The notes under the pieces: generated by a model
Seen by the model: only the letters and a program-made list of their open reading frames with translations
Told to the model about the DNA's origin: nothing
Database searches by the model: none
Origin: Eutrigla gurnardus
Lineage: Eukaryota; Chordata; Actinopteri; Perciformes; Triglidae
Length of the DNA stretch: 64,000 bases
Direction of reading: 5' to 3'
Assembly (NCBI GenBank): GCA_963514095.1
Contig: OY741276.1
Span: forward strand, 8,637,264 to 8,701,263
Shown here: piece after piece, positions 1 through 13,750 of the stretch
Layout: the number at the start of each line of letters is the position of its first letter
Numbering within the stretch: position 1 is the stretch's first letter
Program-made: the position numbers and the translations under genes

Positions 1-1434
1 ATAATAATAATAATATAGTAATAATAATAATTCAGTTACCAAACATCAGGCTGATGTGCAGTGGTGGTTTCAGAGTTGTTGTTTTTTTGTATTATTATTA
101 TTGGCTATATTACAGAATTAATAGCCCATAAGGGAAATGTGGTTATTTGCCACATGGGTGGATTATTTATTAATGTAAGGATGTTTTTGGTGACTGGAAG
201 ATCAATAACACACCGCCTACATGTCATGACAAGGAAACTGTGGGTTTCTCGACTAAAGCATCAGGTTTCTCCTTAAATAAATAATAAATTGCTGAGTCAT
301 AACAACCAGTTTTGTTTGCTAGGCGGTTAAAAAACAGCATTTAGTGATTTATATTTAAAACGAGGGGGGGGGGACTAGTCCACATGAAACCGGACTCAAA
401 ATGGCGTGTTCCCTGGTTACTCTGAGCCTGGCCGTGTTGGCTGTACGAGTCTACTTCACGGCCAACAACGGGGGTACAAGTTGTGAAAAACATCGATCGT
501 TTTATGAAACAGGAAATCAAACTTTCCACGCGCTCGCTCTTGGATTCCCCGGCTGCTCGTGCACGCTGTGTGACGCGCAGGCTCGCGGACAGACAGGAGG
601 GCAGCTAATAGCATTCATGAATGGCGGAGCGCTAGTTGGTTAACTAACTTACCTCTGAATAATGTGTTTCTTACGGGGCCACTCGGGCCACGGTTGATGG
701 ATGGCCTTACAGAAGCCGGGTCAATTAGCCGGCCCGGGTTCCCCCTGCATGTCGCCGCAGACAGCAGCACCGGCGCGGCTCCCACCTCTGTCACGCGGCC
801 TGGCTGTAATTAATCACCAGCGTGGGGCCTTCTCACCTCACAGCCAGCAGCCAATACGTGCGTTTGGCCCAAATTACATCCCCACTCCTCTAATCTGGCT
901 AATTGTCAATATTATACCCAGAGGAAGAGGAGGACTGTGACATAAAAGAAAAAGCCCTCTAATCCTACAGTAGAATCTGCATACTGCATGTTTCATAAGA
1001 GGAACCCTCATGTTTGGAGAATTAACTAACAAGGCCAACACACATAGGAAATAAATCAAAAGTGAAACAATAAGAGGTAAGCACAAATATGGTGCAGCAT
1101 ATGGTTTAAAATACCACAAACTGGTTTTATTTTCATTTGTATCAACAACTTGCTGTTAATGGTCTATTCACACATAAGACTTAATATTAAGTACAATCAG
1201 AATATTATGCAACAGAATTTCTGCTGTATTTGTGTCTTTGCTATAATGTAGGTTATGTAAAATCAATATGATGAAAAAAAGAGTGATAGCCCTTTAAATT
1301 CAGCCTACCCAAATGATAAATAATTCATACGTTTAACATTATAAAACTTATTAGGTTCATGAAGTTTGAATACAAGAACAGAAACAGGGGAACATGCTTT
1401 ATATTCTAGTTTGGCTTCTCATGTGCGATTCTGT

Positions 1435-1438
<4 letters not shown>

Positions 1439-1484
<46 letters not shown>
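1439..1484. repeat. (CA)n microsatellite
   Basis: About 45 bp of CA. Confidence 0.95.
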
Positions 1485-1486
<2 letters not shown>

Positions 1487-2920
1487 CACACAGGTACACT
1501 GAGAGGCAGGGACAGAGACGTCACTCTGTATTCACAGAAAATACTCCTGTGGGTTGGACAAAAGCAGCAGGCTGACAGATGAGGTTTGTGTTGGGGGGGC
1601 GGGGGGCTATGTGTTGCCTCTGCTGTGCTGCCTGTGTGCACTTATGCATATGTGCATGCATGCATGTCTGAGCGTGTGTGTGCACCTATATGTGTGTGTG
1701 TGTGTGTGTGTGTGTTTACATGTGTGTGTTTTGTTTGGTTGTGGGTGGGGTGGGGTGAGGGGAGGGGAGGGTGGGTCTCATGGGGCAGCTCTGTGTCTGT
1801 CCCATCTGCCACCCCACTCTACCGACACCCAGGGGAATGGCAGAAAGGGTGGGGGGTTCATTTTGGAAAAAGGATTCGGGGTCCAGCGGTCTAATGGGCA
1901 ACAATGCCGGTTTTAGTGACGGGCCAAAGGCAAAGGACACCGGCTGGGTGTGTGGAAGCCAATCTACCCATCTATTTGACAAAACAGTGGGCCGCCCCTG
2001 TCAAGCTCTGCCTCGGTCTGCTTAATAAGGCACGCACACCCCTGAAATTGTGCCCCAAATGAGAAAGGGGTGCACTGTATTTTACACACACACATACATT
2101 ACATACACCCGGGGCTAATGTCAGCCTAATGCATGGCCATGCTGTGGCCGAAGGGCTAATTGGGTATATAAACACAAACACATCCCTTGAGAGGCAAAGA
2201 GGGGAAGGGTGTTATTTGTGCAATATCCTCCCCGTATTGTTAGAGAAACAATACTGTAACTAAAACATGGAAGCTCATCAGTGCTTAAGCAGTATCGATA
2301 ATGAAAGATGACATGGTGTTTGCTCTCATGCGCCCCGGCAGCGAGATGTTCCCTTTGAAGATGTGCAGGCGGTGTGATGTGGAACGACTCCGGTGGCAGG
2401 TGGCGTCTCCTCCTGTCTTTATCCAAACTGTGATCAGACGACGGTAAATGGCGCCGCGGCGGAATCAGCAGCAGCAAAACAACAAAATAGTCGCGTGGAA
2501 GAAAACATATGGCTCTTGCACCACTGGGCAGAAGGAGCACTCTGCAGGATGAATGCTGAGGGTGCCGGGAACAAAGCTGACTTAAACTTGTCAAATTAAA
2601 AGCATATCAAGAGAGAGAGAGGAGGAGGAGGAGGAGGAAGAGGCAGCAGCTTGAGCTTTTTTTTGCTGCGTGCCACTTGATGGTGACAAAGACAGCACAG
2701 AGAGAAACAGTGACTCCGTCGAGGTCCTATCACAGACGGTGTCAGCAGCGGTTTGAAGTCCACATGTGTCCCGCTGTCTGGGTTTGGGTGTCCACACGTG
2801 GATCATACAGACCCACGGAGACGTGCATCCACCGGGTGCTGCCCTGCCCCCCCACCCCCCCCCCCTCACTGCCTTTGAGCGCTATGTTAATGAAACAGTT
2901 GCTGTTTCCTGGCATAACAT

Positions 2921-2979
2921 TAATTACCCGATCAAAATAGAGTGGGTAATTAACTGCCCTTCTTTACCAGTGCTAATTA
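2921..2979. promoter_or_regulatory. Cluster of three TAATTA homeodomain core motifs
   Basis: TAATTA occurs at 2921-2926, 2947-2952 and 2974-2979, 26 and 27 bp apart, in otherwise complex sequence beyond the 3' end of ebf2. This is compatible with a distal enhancer; function is inference only. Confidence 0.25.
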
Positions 2980-3472
2980 CATTAGCGGCATAGGGCCATT
3001 TCGGGGGAGCCAAAAAGGAGAGGGGAGAGAGAAAGACGGGATGGAGCGCTACCGAACAAAGAACCAAAAAACAAGGCAGTGGTGAGGCACGTCTCAGCGC
3101 ATGTGTGTGTGTGTATGTGTGTTTTAAGAGAGAGAGACAGCAAGGAGGAGGCCACGTTGGAGGGAGACTCATGTGGTTCTCGCTCGGGCCCCCAGAGGCT
3201 TGGTCCTCAGAGAAAAGCAGGCTTATTGAAGAGGAGAGGGATGAGGAGGAGGGAGGAGGGGGGAGTGTTGTTGTTTATCCTGACATGCTCTACTCAGTCT
3301 TTAACGCTCGCATCACAATTAAGATGCTGCGGCTCATCAGCTATGTACACAAAACAGTGTAGCAAGCTGCACCAGCACGCAGGTGATGGGCACAGTCAGA
3401 AATAGATGCAGCTCAACCCTGAGATGTGGAGCCTCGTAGGAGAACCTCAATGTCCAGGAAACTGTCTCGTAA

Positions 3473-3476
<4 letters not shown>

Positions 3477-3547
<71 letters not shown>
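3477..3547. repeat. (TG)n microsatellite
   Basis: About 70 bp of uninterrupted TG. Confidence 0.95.
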
Positions 3548-3548
<1 letters not shown>

Positions 3549-4188
3549 CTTAATAACTCAAGCCAATCAAACCTTCAGTTACTTTTTTCTCATTTATTTT
3601 ATTTGGAGCACAAAATATAATTACACCTTGAGATATACAAATCACATTTGCACCATTTTGTGTACCGTTTAAAAAAAAATGATGGCTTCAAAAAGCATAA
3701 TATTAAATTGCTAATATTTTTTTTTTTAAATAAATAAAATTAACCAAACTCTAAAAACAAATTTGCAAATGCCATCTACTCTTTGTGTTCTTTGTTTTCA
3801 CGTCCTGAGAATGAAGTTTGTGTTGTGGTGACAGAAATCAGTGAGTAAGAACAGCATGATATGGGTTCATGAACACCTAATACGCCCCCATTCTTTTCAA
3901 TCGAGCAGTTTTATGCTTCCGTTTACTGTTCTGCATAGAGACGAGAGACCTGTACTGGTTTCAGACCTTTAAAATGAAACTGTAAAATCGTATCATCTTG
4001 TCATATATATTCAAATTTGCAACGTGGAATGAAATAATATCAGGGCATTGGTGTGCCAAAGCATGCATTATAAGTGAAATTAAAAAGGAGAAGGCTAACT
4101 AACATTTTTCCTTTACACAAGGACAATAACCTTTAGATGCGGCCATAAGATTCAGATTCCGTTATGCAACCTGAAAAACCGGGGACGT

Positions 4189-4194
4189 TTTATT
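4189..4194 (-). terminator. Candidate ebf2 poly(A) signal (AATAAA)
   Basis: First AATAAA hexamer noted on the minus strand downstream of the ebf2 stop. It would give a 3' UTR of roughly 870 nt, but no transcript evidence is available and longer UTRs are possible. Confidence 0.3.
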
Positions 4195-5055
4195 CCAAAA
4201 AAAACTGTGCTAGAGTTTACGTTCTCCACCACAAAAATCGATTCCCTATGATCATTTAGCAAATTAATTAGCAATTGTTGAGATAACTTCATTGCGGTAA
4301 CAATTGGAAAAGGACCACTTTATAAAAACACGTTTATATTATTCCCTAAACTACCTATAATAAGTTAAATTGCTTGTTCTTAAATAAATCAATATATGAA
4401 TTCCTTTAGTAATAACCCCTTGAGACAAAGAGTTCTCCCTTGTAAAACCGTAGAGATCAGAAAAAAAAAATAAAGGGTCTATTTTTTCCTGGAATGTAAA
4501 TTGTCTTCAAAAAGTCTACTACAAAAAAAAAAAAAAAACTCTTGCTAACTCACAGACAGTGTACACACATGCCATTAAGGTGTCCATACACAGACAACTA
4601 GCACTCTGCTTCTTAGAGCCGCAACAATATGTTGAAGTTGTCCGTCGGTGCTCTCGCAACACGTCCTGCACGTCTCTGGCCGAGGTTGGGGGAAGTTGTT
4701 GGAAGATTGAGATACTGCATGTGATAGCGGGCCAGAGGTAAAGACAGATGCTTTTGAAGCTTGAGTTTTCCCTTTTTGTTTCAGTCTGGTGCCGTTAGCT
4801 AAGGAGCTTTGTCTGTCTGTAGTTGTAAGTGAAGAAATGTGCTCTGCCTCTGGAGAAGATGGCTGGTCTTTGGACATGTTCGTACCCCGTCCTTTTTCAA
4901 GGGACTAAGAAATGACGGGGGTGGGGGACTCAGGAGGGGGGGGGGAGTTAGACATGATCGCTAGTGATCAATTTTCCATTCTCCCTTCCCTCTGAATGCC
5001 AAAAGAGGGGGCTAAGTGAAGCAGTGGTCTGGGGTAGATTGGGGTGGGTGCTTTG

Positions 5056-5087
5056 CTACATCGGGGGAACAACCAGGCCCGTCATTG
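5056..5087 (-). CDS. ebf2: ebf2 coding exon 16 (last 10 residues and stop)
   Basis: Very short terminal coding exon: acceptor CTCTCCAG|CAATG, then MTGLVVPPM and TAG. It matches the conserved EBF2 C-terminus. Confidence 0.92.
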
Positions 5088-8000
5088 CTGGAGAGAAAAA
5101 AATATACAAAAAATCTATGATTCTAATCAATCAGCAACTTTTTTTTTTGTTCTGTCTTGTTCAGTCAAAGCTGTCGAGCGGTTAGTATAAGGGGGGGTTA
5201 GACTGCATTCGTGAGTTCAGACAGGGGGGTCAGATAGTGAGTCGGATGGCTACCTCTGAAGCTGTTCCCCCCTGAAGCGGGGCAGGCTGGGGAGGGGGAG
5301 CCCTGGGGCCTGAGCACAGGAGCAAAAGCGCTCTTCTGTTTAGCAGCGGACGGGAAGGAGGAGAAAGGCAAGAGAGACGATGAAGAGCTGGAGCTCCCTG
5401 GTATGGTGGGACTGGAGGGCATTACTGTGGAAGAGGAGAGCGACAGTCAGTCTCAGGTCTGAATAATCACAGCGGACTCGGAGATGCACTAATGATTCTA
5501 TGGCCTTACTGTAGGGAGAGCCTGTGGGGGAGGCGCTGCTGAAACCTGGAGAGCCGGGTACTCCTAGACTGGTCATGGGAACCGTCCCATAGCCTCCGGT
5601 CATCCCTCCGCTGCCCCCGTAGCTCGACTGCTGAGGAGTGGAGGCTGATGGGTAACCCCTCGGAGACAAACTGCTGGAATTTCTAATGTAACCTGAGGTA
5701 AAAATGAAAAGGTTGGGTCAGTTCTGAGATGTGGGTGGAGGGGGTGGACGAAAGTATTAAATGGTTTATTTCTCATTGTGCTCACCTTGGCTGCTCTGTC
5801 CATGGTCCCCGATGCTGACGCCTAGCTGAGAAGGGTACGATCCCAGGCCCATGACGCTGCCGTGGGCCGGTGAGCTGGGCAGCGCCTGCAGCTGACTGTG
5901 GGGACGGGGAACGCTGTAGAGGGCCTCGGCGATGTCGGCCGCACGTTTCAGCAGCATGTCCTACAGGAAACACCATGCATCACTTTTTACACATAGAGGA
6001 CAGATGCACTTTTTAGGCAGATACGGTGCTACTGTGTAAATACATATAACCTGACAGGAAATGGGTAAGCATTAAAAAAAATCCACTAGTAGTCAAATCT
6101 CCGATCTTGACGAATCCTGACACTGGATCACTTATCAAACAGTTCCTGCTCAGAACCACATTTTCATGCAATCATTACCTACCAAAAAAAAAATAAAGCC
6201 CCCTAAATATTCACTCTGATGGATAACCTATCTCACGCAGGTTTCAAAACCCTGTAAGTTAATTAGTGAAATGAATGGAATGCCAGTGGCTGCCTCAAAA
6301 ATAATGATTCTACGCTCTGGAAAATGGTCAGCAGTAATATAGAGTAAACACAATTAATATTAATGGGCTAGAACATGCAAAACCACTGGTGGGATCTTTT
6401 GAATATGTGCATGTTTTATAGAGTGTATATATATATATAGTGTAATTTTAGAGTGTATTCTAAAAAGCTGCTGCTGTTTACCTGATTACTGTGTGGATTT
6501 CCATACAGGGCCTCCACAAGATCCGCTGCTCTCTTCAGGAGAATCTCCTGCAAAGAACAGAATTAATTGCATTAACATCTCAATAAGAGTGTAAATGTGC
6601 AATTCCTTGAGAATTCATCATGAGCAGTCTTTTATTTCTTTCAGTCTCGAACCTTGGCTAGCTTCTCCGGGTCACCAGGATGCCGAGGGATGACCTTTTG
6701 AAGGCGCTGGAAACCGTAGTCTATAGTTGGCTCATTTAGGGCTGAAATAGAAACACATGTTGTCCATCAAATCTTCTGAAAGACCGTTGACCACCTGTGT
6801 GCCATTGTGAAATCTCAACAAAACACACAACGTGTTGTCTAAATACCCGTGTAGATGAAGCGGCCAGGCGCTCCCTTGCAGAACTGTTTGGATTTGTAGG
6901 ACAGCGTGACCTCCACGACCCCGGGGATGTGTCGAGGAGGCGTCTGGACACGGATAGCGTGCGGCGTGATCAGCTGAAGGAGAAAGGACGGAAATAGCGT
7001 CACAAAGCAGCAACACATTATTGCCTTGTAAATATTTAGGCTAACAAAATACTGTGGAAAGATGCATTTGTGTCGCGTGCCCATAAATCATCTAAATAAT
7101 GAGACAAGCCATATGCTATATTTATCATTTCAAAAAACCACGCTTCAGATTGTAGCATCATTAGTGAGATGTACTGGAGATAATTCCTACCTCGCTCCAC
7201 ACGAGCATGCTGCCAAACACCACCTGCAGCCCGTCAAAGAAGTTCTCCCCGATGACGATGACCATCGCCCCGCCGGTGGTCCAGCCCTCACTGGGACTGA
7301 TGGCTTTGATACACGGGGTGGCTGGGGGGGGGGGCAAAGAGAGCGGGCGTTACTATGCAGAATATTAATCAGAGTGCTTACAGCAGATCTCAAATCTGTT
7401 TTTGAGGATGATGCTCTTTAGTTTAGAATTTGTTGAGGGCTGAACTAAAAATAAAAAGCTATTATAAAAGCTAACATTATTTCATGGCTACTTAATTCTA
7501 CCTATTTGGCTTTTATCCATGAATAAGAACAGGGTGATACATCCATATCAAATGGAGGTAAAATCACATGACCTGCAATCATATAGCAGTATAGTCTTCA
7601 TTAAAAGTAATTATATAACAGTGTAGAGATGCTAAATTATTCTTCAGTAAAAAAAGAAATGGAAGTATCATCAGAAAATGTGAAAGAACTAACATGCAGT
7701 AGAGTTGTGTAAATTATTAGATAATAATTATTGAACCATAAATGTGTTAGGGGTATTTTAATGTTTAGTACTTGAGTAAATGTACTTAGTACTAAGTAAA
7801 AGTACTTAACCCCCACATGAAAATCGAGTAGTGTTTCTTGGTTTGGAGTAAAATGTGATTTGTTGAATTACAACTGGAAAGTAATCTTACCTAACATTTT
7901 TGTTTTTCATGCATAAAGCCATGTGTTTAAGATAATATTTTATTATAATCTCTTCTTTATGTGAAGACAAGTATTTAATGAATGCATTAATTAGCTCAGT

Positions 8001-11000
8001 TAATGACCTCAGTAGCACCACTGGTTATGTGTGATATATCACGGTGATTATAAACGGACATTAAGCAACTCACGTACCTGCTGTTACAGTATGTACTATG
8101 TTTCTGATGGTGAATGATGAAGTAGACATGTGATACAATCAATAAAATAAAAGACAAATGGACTGTGACGTTGTGCTGCTGTTGTGGTGTCTCACCATAT
8201 TCCATAGTGTTCTCCGCAGACTCGCCTGGCTCCAGTCTGCGGGCCCTCCGACCGTGTTTGGAGTTGTTGTGGACAAACATGTTGTCGGACACGGCGAGGA
8301 CGTGGCCGTCCACGCTCACCGTGCTGGACAGGACCACCTGGAAGGAAGACGAAGACACGTGAGTGCGTGTACACGACTCAGACAGCACGCTGCGAGTCCC
8401 AATCTCCACTTGCAACTGCAAAATCCCCGAGCGACAATTTGTTTTCGGCACACAGGTGATAGTAATATTTCTCAATAGGTAATGTGACGTCCCTGGGATC
8501 TTCATAATATGTCTGCATTCTGGCGATGCCACTGCACCTCCACCCCTCGCCTCCTCCATCAGGTCTCCATATGGCCTCTCCACTGCCTGTTGCCTAACTT
8601 TTTGATTCATACAGCCTGCAGCAGGCTCATCGCTGTCTCCTCCTGATCCTTCAATGACACCAAACATATGGACCAGATCTCCCATTTTTGCCGGCAGTTA
8701 AAAACAGTGGATGATATATAGTGGGCCTAATTTGATTTTCTGGCCGCAGCATGTGTGTGTCCCTTCCCACATCTGCCTTGCATGGATGACACACATAATT
8801 AATGAGAGGATACTTGGAGTTTTTTTTCTCCCCCTTTGGGTATTTATGAGCGTTGATGATGTGATACTATTTCTGAAAGTGATAATGAGTTTGAGAGTGT
8901 GTGTAATAACATTTTTTTGAGAGTTGGGGGAAATTAAATAGTAAAATATAGCTATTTATAAGGGGGATTTTTTGGAAAAATCAGACAGCAAAGATACAAC
9001 CTCACGCTCCTTTCAAAACAAAACACATGGCAGTAATTTTGCAGGTGAAGGAACATAAGAAAGAAGAGAAAAAAGCATATGTGCTATAGGCGGTGCAAAG
9101 GGAGGGGAACCTAAGGGAAAATAACTGTAAATTATCGATCAAGCAGCAGACTCCTGTCCAGCTCTGATCACCTTTTAACCCAGAGATGAGAGTCTTGGAG
9201 CGCTCGGGAGCTCATAACTTCTCAGCATGTGTCACGTCGCAGGACTTAAAGCAAACACGGTGGAAGACAGAGGGAGCACGAAGAAGGGGAAGGGATGCAG
9301 GGTTTGCCGGGAGAAGGAGAATGCCAGACAGGGGCCGCTGGTGCTGAAAGACGGCAGAGGAAGTGGGGCGGGAGTGTCCCCTGTGACCACTTCCTGGGTC
9401 ACGGAGCATGACCTCCTCCATCTGGAGCCAATCACTCAATTCTTGACAACTTCCTGAAACACCTCAACCTATTTCCTGCACCCCGGCACCCCAACGTCCA
9501 AGTCTCCCACATATCTAACTCCTTTCGTTTGTCTTTCCGTCTCTCCGGCTCCTTATTGATTTTTAACTTTCACCTCTAACTCCCTCCTCCGTGTCTTCCA
9601 TCGGGAAATCTCATCCAGAGCTTTACAATGTCAGGCTTTGTGACATAAACTCGACTTAGACAAGAAATTAACTGTATAATCGATGATGGAGGGGCATGAA
9701 GGGGGAACGTTCTGCATGACTGTAAAATATACTTTTTAATCATTTGATTCATATATTTTCAGTCCAACATGTCTCCATCCCATTCACACACACACATGCA
9801 TTTATTTTCGTACCTGAAATCTCCTCATATCCCTCGGGTTTCCCGCTGTCTTCAGACAATTCTGGTTACATTTCAGGAAAAACTTCAAGAAAAACCTGCA
9901 GAGGTAGATAAGAGGACACATGTTTGTACATCAGCAACCACGATAGCACATGAAAGAAGCGTGCAAAGGCTTATTTGCTACCTTGCAACACTGGCAATCA
10001 AAGAAGACATTCATTATTTTTCAGAGACAGGTATTATGGACGGTGTGTGTGTGTGTGTGTGTGTGTGCGTGATTACAGCTCTGACATCAATCCCAGCTGT
10101 TTAGCGCAGAATTAAAGTCAATGTTATTACACTTTAAATCAAGTAATGAGAATTTGAAGCACAGTCCGGCGAAACGTGCTGCTGTGTTTCAAAGTAAACT
10201 GGAGACAGTGATGTATGCCGGGGGACTCTGGGGACCGCGGTATCCCGCAATGCCGTATTTGAACCCCCACATGGGAATGGAGAGGGAACGAAGTAGAGAC
10301 GACTACAGAGGAAGTGAAATGAGGAGGTGGAAAGAGGAAGGTAGTGATAGCGGCACAGGCACTGGTATGGACATGAATTTTGTTTTCAAGTATATATGTG
10401 TCTCATTACGTATGTGAGTGTACTTTGGAGGGTGATAGGCTGTGGAGACCGAGAGGAGCCGGGAGAGAGAGAGAGAGAGCGGGGTGCTGATAGCCTCGGC
10501 TACACCAAAAGAAAACCTGAGAGAAAGGTGGAATAAATAGGAGAGAGGGAGACTACGGAGAGAGACTCCAAATCCCAGGTGTACACAGTTCGGCAACACG
10601 GCGCGCTGCCATGGCAACGCAGCTCTGCCGCATTCCCAAAGTCCCCGTGCTGAGAGGCAAAGACAGCGTTGTGGGAAAGAGAAGCCAACAACAAGAGTGC
10701 ATTCCATCACTGAAATACGGCGAGCGGGGAGACTTGGCAAGGTGAGATACGGGAAAGTATATATATAAAGAGGGCAGGTGCAGACGAGGAGATGCACACA
10801 CGTTTCACGGTGCAGAGGAATTAGGTACGTGTGTTAAATCAGGAGATGAAGAAAAATGAGCCCGGAGGTGATGCGGCGGCGTGATAGAATTATGGCAAAC
10901 GGCAAATATATAGCCCCTGAAACCAGATGTCCACTTCCCCTTCACAGAGAACACACGCCTGTGTTGCCAATGTTAAAACACATACATTAATGTTCCAATT

Positions 11001-13717
11001 AAACAAACAAAAACAGTGCTGGAGAAAAATGCTGCAGAGGGAGGCAGAGGTTTTGGGCTCCACGGTTTGCTCCAATGCCACCCACACTGTGCTCTCTGCA
11101 AATATAAGTCATCTTAATGGAGAGCGCTTGTTTGGAGAGGAACTTCATATTGGCCCCACAGCCCTGAACCCTCCCATCGAATACTAATCTCTCCCTCATT
11201 CTGTCAGATTTTACTCGCTATTCTTCCATCACTCGCTCCAGCTTTCTCCCTCGCGAACGGGACCTGGCTTGGAAGTAGCTCTCGGCTCCAACAGTGTGTC
11301 CAATATTTCTTGATTTGAGCTATTTTGTCTGAGGACAATCAATATTGTTGTTGGCAGAGGGGGGTTATAATTTATCAGCGAGAGCTCGGACCTCCAACCT
11401 CAAAAGCTGCGCCGGACCTCGGGATTTTTGGGTGGAAACATGTGAAAGCACATATTTGCGCCTCTCTCCCATTTCCTTCCTGCATTTCTTTCCTCATCGG
11501 CCCTTCCTTACCATGACAGTGTCGGTTTAACATGATTTAAAATCACAATACGTAGAGTGCACACGAGGAAAGTTATACTACTAAAAGTTTCATTTACTGC
11601 CTCCTTTGAGGGTGTATGTATGTTTTATACTTTCAATGATTCTTACATTATGGCTTATTTTAAAAGCTTTAGCTGTCATGTACATGGAGGTTAGTCCACA
11701 GTTTTTGGTTTTCGGGACCCATGTCCACGGTTCGGCTGCGGTTTAGCTACAATCATTTGCCCGCCCCTTGCTTGTCGGCCACTTAACGCTCATCTAACCA
11801 GCAGTCATCCTTCATTTCACTGACTGACGTGATACAAGTTGCAGGGATGCCTCGGATAGCGATATGATATCACAGCCCTAATTGAGAGGTTGTCTGCATC
11901 CATCTCAGGCTTTGTGCACTTTCTGAGGGTTCTTGACCTTGTTTGTTGACTTCTTCTCATCATCCCCTGTTTGTATGACACCAGATGCCTCACGCACACA
12001 CAGAAAACACACATTCACATGCATGCATGCACACTCCTAATACACAGACACCCCCCCCCACCTTTGCCCCCCCCCTCCCAAAAACCCATTGAGTCAACTT
12101 TTCACCCCCCTCAGTTCGGACGCACACAGCTGCAAATGCTGAAATTAAAGCGAGACATTGACGCATATATTAGCATGCATTAGCCGCTTCCCCCTGCCCA
12201 CTTAACATGCAAATCTCCCAGCCCCGTCGCCTCGCACCTTCTGCCACACATTCATTTGCTGAATTATAATTAGACTAATCTTGCATAATTAATAAGAAGT
12301 CGAGGACCCTCTGTTTTTTATCCCCCTCCTCTATTGTGGTTGCAAAAGTTTAATATTGCTGTTGTTTGTTTTTGTTTGGGTAATGTAATACACCCACACA
12401 CCTCCCCATCCAGAGGGAGGAGATAAGGAGAACATGCAAAGAATTGGAGGTGATCTGCATGTCACAGGGAAAATGCCGAGAAAGGCTGTTTTTTCAAAGA
12501 AGTCCACGAGCTGAAGCGTGTTTATATTTAACATGTGTCTTGTTCTTTACGTTCACAGAATATTCCGTTTCATGAAGCTGGAGTAAAATGACGATTTTAC
12601 TCTTTGTTTACGATAAAGGAGTAACATAGAGCAAATAAAGCTAATGGGAAACATGCTTCAGCGTTTTAACTGTCATGTACGTTCCAGCTGAAAGGACTGT
12701 TGGCTGAAGCATTATCATCGTATTACAGAAAAATTATATCTTCCTGTGACATCAGATTACTAACATCATGATTTTTATTTGATGACAAATTTGAGAAGTA
12801 ATTGAATTTCGCAGATTTACTGTGGTCTGCAATGGAGGGCGAGTTTTATCTTCCACAACATCGACTCTCCACAGACACACTTAAGACATGAAACACAAAC
12901 AAAACGTAGACCCAAGTCTGAAACCCGCGGATCGTTTTCCACTGTGGCACCACAGAGAGCCTGTTTTTTCTTTTCTGTCTTCACTTCTGCATCTCTGTCA
13001 AGGCCTCCAATCCCTTTTGTCTGCATCTGCTTCGGTTCCCAAGACTAAACACAGGCTTCGCAGCATGAGGCAGCCGTCCCCATGTTGACAACACGCTTAA
13101 CCAAAACTAGTTCAACCACCAACCAGCAAGTCACGACACCAAAAACAATAGCAGAAATGCACTTTGTGTAAATATTTCACCCCGCGGTGTGGACCCTCAG
13201 TTTCACGTTTCTCAGTCCGTCGGGGCATCTGGTACACATAAGTGTTACACATAAGGCTTTACATATGGCCTTAATCATCCAAAGAGCACCTAAGAAGCAC
13301 AGGACCCCTAACAAAAATGTTCATAGGCATTCATCAGCACTAATCACTGTTGACATAAACTGCCTTTTCACATAGACATAAAACACATCGCCCTCTGTGC
13401 TCATTGTAAATGAAAGTTTACTGGTAGCAGCGGCGCTTGAAGCATGTGACGCAAAAGGCTTTAGCGCAGAGTTCAACTTAGTTAGTGACACGGCTAGAAA
13501 ACTTTCTCCACCGGTCTCCTCTTCTGAGATTTGGCCTCGAATTTTGGGGTTACAGCACCAAAAATGACATATTTATGCTTTAATACAAAAAAATAATAAA
13601 TTAGGGGGGATTTTAAGGAAAAGAATGAGAGGGAGGACATTATCACACATTGATGTCTTAGAGCTTGGACAGAAAAGAGCTGCTCTCCATTCATGAAAGG
13701 CTAATATAACCCCCCTG

Positions 13718-13750
<33 letters not shown>

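Larger units (their letters stand above)
1..4188. other. Gene-poor flank downstream of ebf2
   Basis: No supportable gene is seen. The stretch holds several microsatellites, a GGA-rich run near 2618-2640, and a low-copy-looking segment around 2,880-2,990 with three TAATTA motifs. The small open frames here have no family resemblance and several consist of translated simple repeat. Confidence 0.6.

Noticed and set aside
401..643. An 80-residue frame with a hydrophobic start (MACSLVTLSLAVLAVRVYF)
   Set aside because: It resembles a signal anchor but no family, splice signals or downstream exons were found. Probably chance.
5198..5253. Read-through of ebf2 exon 15 giving an alternative tail and stop at 5198
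   Set aside because: The donor at 5254 joins in phase to a short exon that restores the conserved MTGLVVPPM end, so the read-through tail is very unlikely to be the main product.
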